From: Thaumarchaeota archaeon S13
GTDB lineage: Archaea > Thermoproteota > Nitrososphaeria > Nitrososphaerales > Nitrosopumilaceae
Assembly: GCA_003724275.1 (NCBI GenBank)
Contig: RHFA01000167.1
Span: forward strand, 1-10,006
DNA length: 10,006 nt
Reading direction: 5' to 3'
Shown here: in pieces, positions 5,377 through 10,006 of the stretch
Layout: each line of letters starts with the position of its first letter
How positions within the stretch are numbered: position 1 is the stretch's first letter
The notes under the pieces: generated by a model
Told to the model about the DNA's origin: nothing
Seen by the model: only the letters and a program-made list of their open reading frames with translations
The model's database searches: none
Made by a program: the position numbers and the translations under genes

Positions 5377-6058
5377 TCTCCCCCACGCCGAGGTCCCCGA
5401 CGCGCTCTGTCCCGCCGCTGCCGCCGGCGCCGAGCAGGCGCAGCGCGCTCCGGAGCGTCTTTCTCCTGTACGAAAAGAGCGAGTTTATCGCCGCGACCGT
5501 CGCGCGATCGAGCGTCGCGCGCCTGCGCAGCGAGAGTATGACAGAGTCGACGCGCGGCGGCGGCACAAAGCTCTCTCGACCCACGCCGGCGACGCGCTCG
5601 ATCTCAAACGCAGCGGCTGCGACCACGCCGATCGCGCGCTTGCCGGGAGCGCCGCCGGCCATGACCTTTTGGGCAAACTCGCGCTGCACGATCACGGCCC
5701 CGCGGCCAAAGTCCTGGCGCGCCATCCACTCAAAGGCGCGGCGGCTCTGCGAGTAGGGCAGGCTCGAGACAAAGACGTCAAACGCCTCGTCAGACGAGAA
5801 CGCGTCGGCGTGGCGCAGCTCCAGGCCCGGCAGGCCGCCGAGGCGGTCCAGGGCCTCGGCGTGGAGGCGCGCGTCGGACTCGACTGATATGACGCGCCGC
5901 GCCGCGCCGCACAGCAGGGGCACGAGCGCGCCCGTGCCCGTGCCGGCCTCGTACACCGTGTCGCCGGCCCCAATGCGCGCGGCGTCGACGACGCGCGACG
6001 CCGCGCCGGCCGAGGCCAGAAAGTGCTGGCCGGCCTCTGCGCGCCTGCTTCGCGTCAT
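5345..6058 (-). CDS. ksgA: 16S rRNA adenine dimethyltransferase (KsgA/Dim1)
   Basis: 237 aa, slightly short for the family. It methylates two adjacent adenosines in the loop of the last helix of 16S rRNA during small-subunit maturation, using SAM. Seen: GQHFL near the N-terminus (10-14), motif I EAGTGTGALVPLL (37-49), Glu60 in VISVES for ribose binding, HADAF (83-87), and the C-terminal FVPPPRVDSVILSL typical of KsgA. Odd: the catalytic N-[LI]-P-Y motif reads S-L-P-Y (Ser99, codon agc, one base from aac). The ATG at 6058 overlaps the stop of the DUF655 gene as ATGA, and the 3' end overlaps the methyltransferase gene. Gene order with L21e, rpoF and DUF655 is the classical archaeal arrangement, which makes orthology firm even though activity is uncertain. 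Confidence 0.93.
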   Translation of the reverse strand: MTRSRRAEAGQHFLASAGAASRVVDAARIGAGDTVYEAGTGTGALVPLLCGAARRVISVESDARLHAEALDRLGGLPGLELRHADAFSSDEAFDVFVSSLPYSQSRRAFEWMARQDFGRGAVIVQREFAQKVMAGGAPGKRAIGVVAAAAFEIERVAGVGRESFVPPPRVDSVILSLRRRATLDRATVAAINSLFSYRRKTLRSALRLLGAGGSGGTERVGDLGVGEIVRVARSISR

Positions 6059-6621
6059 CGCTTGACGAATATGTTCATGCGCGTCACGCCGGTGATCTCG
6101 TCGATAATGCGCTGCACTATCCGCATGACCGGATCCTTGAGGCCCGTGCGCTCCTCGACGTCGGCATAGCTCGTGAACGGGCTCTTTGCGCGCTCGTCGA
6201 CTATGACCTTGAGGAGGCGCCGGCCCACTCCCGGGATTATCTCGAGCGCGTGCGTGCGCGGCGTGAGCGGCTCGGCCCTGTTGATGTACGCGACAAAGCG
6301 CTCCTCGCTGTCCTCGACTATCTCGCGGACAATGTCGGGTATCTCGTCCCTTGCGCTGCTCGGTATGCGCTCATACTCGAGCTTGCCTAGCACCGAGGAC
6401 ACCTTTGAGCGGCTTTCCCTGCTCACGTCGATCCTCTCGCCCACCTCAAAGGTCGAGCCCTCGACGCCGAGAACCTCGAGAAGCGTGAACTTTGTCTCGC
6501 CTATCGTGGTGAGTATGATCCCCCTCTTGCCGCGGACCGTCGTGGACCGCTGCTTTGTGCGAAAGTCTAGCACGCGCACGGTGTCCTCGTACTTTTTTGG
6601 CGCGGGTGCGGACAATGCCAC
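6055..6621 (-). CDS. DUF655 archaeal nucleic-acid-binding protein (OB-like plus helix-hairpin-helix)
   Basis: 188 aa, usual size for the archaeal DUF655 family. Residues about 10-90 are beta-rich (YEDTVRVLDFRT, TVRGKRGIILTTIGE, TFEVGERIDVS), consistent with an OB/S1-like domain. Residues about 124-165 contain a helix-hairpin-helix (LEIIPGVGRRLLKVIVDERA) followed by SYADVEERTGLKDP, as in family members. The protein is expected to bind RNA or DNA; the family is almost always found beside rpoF and ksgA, pointing to ribosome or transcription work, but its exact role is not known to me. The GTG at 6621 is chosen: it follows the rpoF stop by eight bases. The stop overlaps the ksgA ATG by four bases, indicating coupled translation. 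Confidence 0.92.
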   Translation of the reverse strand: MALSAPAPKKYEDTVRVLDFRTKQRSTTVRGKRGIILTTIGETKFTLLEVLGVEGSTFEVGERIDVSRESRSKVSSVLGKLEYERIPSSARDEIPDIVREIVEDSEERFVAYINRAEPLTPRTHALEIIPGVGRRLLKVIVDERAKSPFTSYADVEERTGLKDPVMRIVQRIIDEITGVTRMNIFVKR

Positions 6622-6629
6622 CTACCCGC

Positions 6630-6956
6630 TCAGGCGTTCTCCTTTATTATGGAGATTATCTTTTCGAGAGTCTCGGTGAGTATGAGCTTTTTCCATCCAA
6701 ACGTGAACGAGCGCAGCTCGGCCATCGACGTCGGGAGTATGTTGATGATCTCGACGGCCTCCTCCTCGGTCAGGCCGCACTCCTTGACCATGCGCTGCCT
6801 CATCTTTTTGGCCTTGTCGGCATCTGTCGTGACAAACTTTGTCGCATAGTCGCGCGTCCAGTTCTGTATCTGGTCGAGCGAGTCGGGGTCTGACTTGCCG
6901 AGTATCTCGCCCACCTCGGCGAGCGTGATCGGCTGCTTTTTCCGTATCTCCTCCAA
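6630..6956 (-). CDS. rpoF: RNA polymerase subunit F (Rpb4-like)
   Basis: 108 aa from a TTG at 6956. RpoF pairs with RpoE (Rpb7-like) to form the stalk of archaeal RNA polymerase, which helps open the promoter and bind emerging RNA. Seen: the Rpb4 pattern of N-terminal helix (ITLAEVGEILGK), a middle linker (TTDADKAKKMRQRMV), and the HRDC-like C-terminal helices (GLTEEEAVEIINILPTSMAELRSF, LILTETLEKIISII). Two TTG starts are possible. The one at 6956 begins one base after the rpl21e stop and has ggggtg seven bases upstream, a usable ribosome-binding site; the one at 6971 would overlap rpl21e and lacks such a site. It is the second gene of the L21e-rpoF-DUF655-ksgA-hemK operon. Confidence 0.93.
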   Translation of the reverse strand: MEEIRKKQPITLAEVGEILGKSDPDSLDQIQNWTRDYATKFVTTDADKAKKMRQRMVKECGLTEEEAVEIINILPTSMAELRSFTFGWKKLILTETLEKIISIIKENA

Positions 6957-6968
6957 CCTACTGCACCC
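6948..6968 (-). promoter_or_regulatory. Ribosome-binding site deciding the rpoF start
   Basis: On the minus strand, ggggtg near the 3' end of rpl21e is followed by seven bases and then the TTG at 6956. Internal operon genes cannot be leaderless, so a site like this is needed here, and it favours 6956 over 6971. Confidence 0.4.
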
Positions 6969-7260
6969 CAAACGGCTTTACGTGGTCCAGCCTGGCTATT
7001 AGCGTCTTTGACTTGTTTCCCAGCTTGACGTCAAGCGTGAGCGCGCGCCGCCCGACGTTGCGCACGACGCCGACCTTGCCGTGGTAGCGGCGGTGCGGCA
7101 GGCCCTTGTGCTGCGAGGGGTCGATGATGACCAGGGCCCGCTGGCCCACGCTATACTCGCGAAGGAGGAACGAGACGCCCCTGTTTGACCTCTTGGTCAT
7201 GATCGAGCGCGACTTGTGGCGAAACCCGTGGGACCGGCCCGAGGGCTTTTTGGTCGTCAT
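6958..7260 (-). CDS. rpl21e: Ribosomal protein L21e
   Basis: 100 aa, normal size. It is a large-subunit protein shared by archaea and eukaryotes and absent from bacteria. Seen: basic N-terminus with GRSHGFRHKSRS, then a beta-barrel section VGQRALVIIDPSQHKGLPHRRYHGKVGVV, where the P-H-x-x-YHGK-x-G stretch is diagnostic for L21e, and LDHVKPFGVQ at the end. The ATG at 7260 has a TATA-like box centred about 29 bases upstream, so this is the leading gene of the five-gene minus-strand operon. The stop codon is separated by one base from the chosen rpoF start. Confidence 0.97.
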   Translation of the reverse strand: MTTKKPSGRSHGFRHKSRSIMTKRSNRGVSFLLREYSVGQRALVIIDPSQHKGLPHRRYHGKVGVVRNVGRRALTLDVKLGNKSKTLIARLDHVKPFGVQ

Positions 7261-7284
7261 GCCTGCGGCGCGGCCGGCGGCGGC

Positions 7285-7294
7285 CTATTTTAAC
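7285..7294 (-). promoter_or_regulatory. TATA-like box for the rpl21e-rpoF-DUF655-ksgA-hemK operon
   Basis: Plus-strand ctattttaac (minus strand gttaaaatag) is centred about 29 bases before the ATG at 7260. It is the only AT-rich island between the membrane-protein gene and rpl21e. Confidence 0.55.
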
Positions 7295-7351
7295 ACTTTT
7301 GGCCTGTTTGGGCGCGGGCGGGGGCTTGGAGGGCCAGGGAGGGGAGCCGGG

Positions 7352-7633
7352 CTAGATCGGCTGCCGGGCCAGCCGGCGCCGCCGGGCCCCATGGCGGAGG
7401 CAGCCCTCGCCGCCCCAGAGCCTGCGCGAGAGCCTCCAGGCCGCGCGCCACGGCCTCGCAGGGTTGTGCCAGAGCCAGTCGGCCGCGCGCCACAGGAGCC
7501 ACACGGACATGTAAACGGCAAAGACCGCCAGGACGAACGCGGCTATCACGCCGATCGCAAAAAGGATGACCCACGGCGGCTCAAACATGCCTGACATCCC
7601 GGCCGGCCTGTTGCCCCGCAGGCGCAGGCCCAT
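7352..7633 (-). CDS. Small single-pass membrane protein, unknown function
   Basis: 93 aa from the ATG at 7633; ATGs at 7597 and 7588 would give 81 or 78 aa. A strong hydrophobic helix begins around WVILFAIGVIAAFVLAVFAV and runs into MSVWLLWRAADWLW. It is followed by an Arg- and Trp-rich tail (RPWRAAWRLSRRLW, then RRRRLARQPI), so the C-terminus should lie in the cytoplasm by the positive-inside rule. No enzymatic motif is visible. A weak TATA-like aagaatag on the minus strand near 7664 is about 31 bases before 7633, but the gene might instead be read through from radA, whose stop is 46 bases upstream. The hydrophobic segment in a GC-rich frame with no stop supports a real gene, though the Arg-rich tail could be partly an effect of base composition. 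Confidence 0.6.
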   Translation of the reverse strand: MGLRLRGNRPAGMSGMFEPPWVILFAIGVIAAFVLAVFAVYMSVWLLWRAADWLWHNPARPWRAAWRLSRRLWGGEGCLRHGARRRRLARQPI

Positions 7634-7679
7634 GCCAGGCTGGCCGTGGCATGTTTGGGGCTATTCTTGCCTGCGTGGC

Positions 7680-8825
7680 CTATTCGGCCTCCCCTTCGCC
7701 GCCAGGCGGCTCGGGGACGTCAGTTGGGCCCTCGACCCTCTCCTCCTCGGGAGGCTCGTCGGCCGAACCGGCCTCGGCCTCGGGGGCATCATCCTTGGCC
7801 TTTTTGGCCTTCTTTGCCGGCTTTGCCGCGGCAGCCGGCTTTTTGGCCTTTTTGGCGGTCGCGTCCTCTGGGTCGATCACTCCCGCTGCCCCCAGCGCAA
7901 AGAGAACCTCCTCCTCGGGGTGGTGCGGGCTGTCGACCATGCGCGCGATCCTCTTCTTGCCCGACTTTTTAAAGTAGACCCGGTATGTGCTCGTGTGCGC
8001 TACGACGTTGCCGCCGATCGGGCGCGTCGGGTCTCCGAAAAAGACGTCCGGCGAGGCCATGACCTGGTTTGTCGCGACCGCCGCACAGTTGTACGTCTCG
8101 GCGATGCGGGAGAGCAGGTGGACAAAGTGGTTGAGCTTTTGCTGCCTGGCCGCAAGCGTCCCGCGCCCGAGGTACTCTGACCTAAAGAGACCCACTGCCG
8201 AGTCGGCCACTATGAGCTTGATGTTGTTCTCCTTTATCAGGTTGCTGGACTCCTCGAGTATGAGCGTCTGGTGCGCGCTGTTGTAGGCGCGCGCGACGAT
8301 AATGTTGTCGAGGATTCTCTCGGGATCCAGCCCGTGCGCGTTTGCTATCGTGACGATGCGCTCGGGGCGGAAGGTGTTCTCCGAGTCGATATAGAGGACG
8401 CTCCCGTTGAGGCCACCCTCCTCGGGGGACCTCTGGACCATGACGCACATTGTGTGGCAGAACTGCGTCTTGCCGCAGCCAAACTCGCCATACACCTCGG
8501 TGAGGGCCTGCGTCTCGATGCCCCCCTCAAAGAGCGTGTCGAGGCAGTTGGTGCCCGTGGTTATCTTGCCGATGTCCTGGCGCCTCTTGTATATGTCCGA
8601 GGCGCTCTCAAAGCTCTGGGCGATGAGGCCGGCCTCGGCGAGCTGCACGCGGGCCTTGTTGACTATCTTTTCGGCCGTCTCGCGGTCCATTCCGGTGATC
8701 TCGGTGATCTCGACGGGGCCCCTGACTATGAGGTCCATCATGTTGTGGACCCCCGCGTCGGTGAGCTTCTTTGTGGTTACCGGCCCGACCCCCGCGAGGT
8801 TCTCGAGCTTGTACTCGGCTTCCAT
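7680..8825 (-). CDS. radA: DNA repair and recombination protein RadA with extended C-terminal tail
   Basis: 381 aa; archaeal RadA proteins are usually about 320-350. RadA is the archaeal RecA/Rad51 homologue, forming ATP-dependent filaments on single-stranded DNA for strand exchange. Seen: N-terminal helix-hairpin-helix domain (LENLAGVGPVTTKKL, 8-21), the polymerisation motif F-x-x-A (FESA, 72-75), Walker A GEFGCGKT (113-120), Walker B LIVAD (204-208), ATNQVMASPD (251-260) and GGNVVAH (271-277). The core ends near residue 320. Residues 321-381 form a low-complexity tail, first Lys/Ala-rich (KKAKKP, AKKAKKAKDD) and then Glu/Pro-rich to the end. The ATG at 8825 follows a TATA-like box by 26 bases; an in-frame ATG at 8903 lies upstream of that box and adds residues without family match. 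Confidence 0.96.
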   Translation of the reverse strand: MEAEYKLENLAGVGPVTTKKLTDAGVHNMMDLIVRGPVEITEITGMDRETAEKIVNKARVQLAEAGLIAQSFESASDIYKRRQDIGKITTGTNCLDTLFEGGIETQALTEVYGEFGCGKTQFCHTMCVMVQRSPEEGGLNGSVLYIDSENTFRPERIVTIANAHGLDPERILDNIIVARAYNSAHQTLILEESSNLIKENNIKLIVADSAVGLFRSEYLGRGTLAARQQKLNHFVHLLSRIAETYNCAAVATNQVMASPDVFFGDPTRPIGGNVVAHTSTYRVYFKKSGKKRIARMVDSPHHPEEEVLFALGAAGVIDPEDATAKKAKKPAAAAKPAKKAKKAKDDAPEAEAGSADEPPEEERVEGPTDVPEPPGGEGEAE

Positions 8826-8847
8826 GCCACAGGGGGCGAGTTCGGTA

Positions 8848-8855
8848 CTATAAAG
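8848..8855 (-). promoter_or_regulatory. TATA-like box for radA
   Basis: Minus-strand ctttatag is centred 26 bases before the ATG at 8825, implying a leaderless radA transcript. Confidence 0.6.
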
Positions 8856-8912
8856 GGATTTACCTAAACGTCGGATTCCGGCGCGCTTAAGCGATATCGG
8901 CATTTTCCCCTA

Positions 8913-8926
8913 ATCTATATAGTAAA
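8913..8926. promoter_or_regulatory. Second AT-rich, palindromic TATA-like element in the radA/tenA-like divergent region
   Basis: The perfect palindrome ctatatag (8915-8922) within taatctatatagtaaaatt lies midway between the radA and CADD-like promoters. It does not have leaderless spacing to either start codon. It could be an additional promoter giving radA a longer leader, a regulator site, or the promoter of an unseen short RNA. Confidence 0.35.
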
Positions 8927-8962
8927 ATTCTGCCCTGCCCTCCCCAGCACGGCCCGCAAAGG

Positions 8963-8971
8963 CTTTTTTAG
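8963..8971 (+). promoter_or_regulatory. TATA-like box for the TenA/CADD-like gene
   Basis: cttttttag is centred 26 bases before the ATG at 8993, consistent with a leaderless transcript divergent from radA. Confidence 0.5.
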
Positions 8972-8992
8972 CGCGCCCCGGCGAGGCCTGCC

Positions 8993-9625
8993 ATGGCGGA
9001 CGTCATTGCGGCCATAGACGCGCTCATAGAGGAGAGGAGCCTCCTAAAGCACCCGTTCTACCAAAAGTGGTCAGAGGGGACCCTAGAGGCCTCGTCGCTG
9101 GCAGGGTACTCGCAGGAGTACTATCAGCTCGCGCGGGCCGTGCCGGGCTTTGTGGGCGAGATCGCCTCGCGCGCGCCGGCCGGCGCGGACATGGCCGAGA
9201 TCGAGGGCGTCATGGCAGAGGAGCGCGAGCACGTGCCAATGTGGGAGAGGTTTGCGGGATCCCTCGGCGTCTCGCGCGAGAGCCTTGTCTGCGGGGGGCG
9301 GCCCGCCACGCTAGAGGCCGTCGGGGGCATTGCGGGGCTGATGCGGACGTTTGAGGGCGGCGCGAGCGCAATGTATGCGCTTGAAAAGGAGATACCAAAG
9401 ATCAGCCACACAAAGCTCGAGGGCCTCTCGGAGTTTTACGGGATAACTTCCGACGAGGCGACAGAGTACCTGCGCGTGCACACCGAGGCGGACATTCGCC
9501 ATGCCGCCGTCTGGAGCGGCATAGTCGCCGCGTCGCCGAGCCCCGACGAGATGATCAGCGCCGCTGGCGCGTCGCTTGACGCGCAGAACCGCCTCCTGGA
9601 CAGCTGCTACGAGGCCTACTGCTAG
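8993..9625 (+). CDS. TenA/PqqC/CADD-like haem-oxygenase-fold protein, possible di-iron oxidase
   Basis: 210 aa, all-helical, of the TENA/THI-4/PqqC superfamily. Seen: HPFYQKW-x2-G (20-29) and QEYYQLARAVPGFV (41-54), which are family hallmarks; EEREH with His80; ALEKEIPKI with Glu131; SHTK with Lys141; and H-x3-D-x2-H (His163, Asp167, His170). The last motif is the signature of haem-oxygenase-like di-iron oxidases such as chlamydial CADD. The Glu131-Lys141-His163-Asp167-His170 spacing equals the spacing I recall for CADD (Glu142, Lys152, His174, Asp178, His181), whose tyrosine and lysine side chains are consumed to make p-aminobenzoate. The first metal-ligand segment is less clear: CADD has E-x6-H, here the glutamates sit three or four residues before His80. 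True TenA (thiaminase) is less likely because its active-site Cys is not apparent. The ATG follows a TATA-like box by 26 bases. Specific function is inference. Confidence 0.85.
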   Translation: MADVIAAIDALIEERSLLKHPFYQKWSEGTLEASSLAGYSQEYYQLARAVPGFVGEIASRAPAGADMAEIEGVMAEEREHVPMWERFAGSLGVSRESLVCGGRPATLEAVGGIAGLMRTFEGGASAMYALEKEIPKISHTKLEGLSEFYGITSDEATEYLRVHTEADIRHAAVWSGIVAASPSPDEMISAAGASLDAQNRLLDSCYEAYC

Positions 9626-9668
9626 AGGCGCACTTTTGGGTCGGCGCGGCCCGGGAATCTGCGGATGA

Positions 9669-9690
9669 CAGGGCGCGCATTGTCGCCCTG
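9669..9690. repeat. Inverted repeat, 7-bp stem
   Basis: cagggcg (9669-9675) and cgccctg (9684-9690) are perfect complements around an 8-base loop (cgcattgt). A smaller hairpin (gccct/agggc, 9700-9712, 3-base loop) follows ten bases later. They could form part of a structured transcript or simply protect the 3' end of the preceding mRNA. Confidence 0.55.
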
Positions 9691-9785
9691 GCGCGGTTTG
9701 CCCTCAAAGGGCGCAAGGCGCGGCGCCGAAGTTGCCCGCCGGCTGGACTTGGCCTGCGCGTCCTGGCCGTTCCCCCCGCAAAGTT

Positions 9786-9809
9786 TCCCGGGCGGCGCGG
9801 CGCCCGGGA
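9786..9809. repeat. Inverted repeat, 9-bp stem
   Basis: tcccgggcg (9786-9794) pairs perfectly with cgcccggga (9801-9809) around a 6-base loop (gcgcgg). It is the strongest simple hairpin in the window apart from the C15G10 tract. Confidence 0.65.
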
Positions 9810-9864
9810 TCCCAGTGCGCCGCAACCAGGGCAGCCGCGCCGTTTTGGCAAGAGGCCGCGGTGA

Positions 9865-9889
9865 CCCCCCCCCCCCCCCGGGGGGGGGG
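9865..9889. repeat. C15G10 homopolymer palindrome
   Basis: Fifteen C (9865-9879) are directly followed by ten G (9880-9889). The two halves are self-complementary, so the tract could fold into a very stable hairpin; G and C runs of this length can also form quadruplex or i-motif structures and slip during replication. It may alternatively be a sequencing or assembly artefact, as long C/G runs are error-prone. Confidence 0.8.
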
Positions 9890-10006
9890 CGCGTGCGGGC
9901 CAGGAGGCGCCATGTTCGCATGGTGGGAGCCGCAGCGGCGGGGACGGCGGCTGGAGCCGGCTATTTCATTTTCCGGATCCGCCACGAACTGCGCCGGGGA
10001 GGCGAC

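Larger units (their letters stand above)
9626..10006. other. Non-coding, hairpin-rich stretch at the window end
   Basis: No open frame here on either strand shows motifs or sensible composition, and no tRNA, rRNA, RNase P or SRP RNA signature was recognised. A short T run (9632-9635) just past the CADD-like gene may end its transcript. The stretch holds several inverted repeats and a C15G10 tract, listed separately, and one AT-rich spot (tatttcattttcc, 9961-9973) that might be a promoter for something beyond the window. Confidence 0.5.

Noticed and set aside
4831..7260. Plus-strand frames opposite the rpl21e-rpoF-DUF655-ksgA-hemK operon, some over 160 residues
   Set aside because: They are antisense shadows of five genes with clear family matches, and show no motif of their own.
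8826..8903. Longer RadA start at the ATG at 8903
   Set aside because: The residues added do not match RadA, and the well-spaced TATA-like box would fall inside the gene.
9555..9985. Several overlapping minus-strand frames past the CADD-like gene
   Set aside because: Arg/Pro/Gly-rich readings that cross the C15G10 tract and the 3' end of a solid gene, with no recognisable domain.
9912..10006. Open frame from an ATG (MFAWWEPQRRGRR...) running off the window end
   Set aside because: Only about 31 residues, with no motif and no promoter at the usual distance. GC-rich DNA stays open by chance.

Overview
The window looks like chromosomal DNA of a GC-rich ammonia-oxidising-type archaeon (Thaumarchaeota/Nitrososphaerota). 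The evidence is archaeal-only gene content: ribosomal protein L21e, RpoF/Rpb4, a DUF655 protein, RadA, and several small proteins that resemble thaumarchaeal conserved hypotheticals. Nearly every gene or gene cluster is preceded by an AT-rich TATA-like box centred about 26-32 bases before the start codon, and Shine-Dalgarno sequences are mostly absent, which points to leaderless transcripts. Very high GC together with frequent TTT (Phe) and ATA (Ile) codons recalls Cenarchaeum-like sponge-associated lineages, but the species cannot be fixed from the sequence alone.

Layout. 1-211: non-coding, with an imperfect direct repeat. 212-1008: a zinc-ribbon/YggX-like protein (+) facing a helical thaumarchaeal-type protein of unknown function (-); their stop codons share one CTAG. 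1047-3060: a two-gene unit (+), a gluzincin-like protein with an altered HExxH motif followed four bases later by a SirB1/transglutaminase-like TPR protein. 3050-3442: two tiny minus-strand genes, a 56-aa coiled coil and a 53-aa zinc ribbon. 3505-3591: tRNA-Ser(GCU) on minus with CCA encoded. 3643-3720: two identical 32-bp hairpin repeats. 3801-4829: an isocitrate/isopropylmalate dehydrogenase-family enzyme (+).

4831-7260 is the classical archaeal translation/transcription cluster on the minus strand, in the order rpl21e - rpoF - DUF655 - ksgA - hemK-like methyltransferase, with overlapping or nearly touching genes that read as one operon driven from a promoter near 7289. 7352-7633 is a small one-helix membrane protein, and 7680-8825 is RadA with an unusual lysine-rich then acidic C-terminal tail. 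Divergent from radA is a TenA/PqqC/CADD-like haem-oxygenase-fold protein (8993-9625) with a putative di-iron motif. 9626-10006 has no convincing gene but holds several strong hairpins and a C15G10 tract.

Most genes are housekeeping. The less ordinary content is the gluzincin-like/SirB1-like pair, the CADD-like protein as a candidate p-aminobenzoate synthase, the RadA tail, the repeats beside the tRNA, the structured 3' region, and a scatter of changes at usually conserved active-site positions (KsgA, SirB1-like, HemK-like and dehydrogenase genes). I see no CRISPR array, insertion sequence, integrase or defence island.
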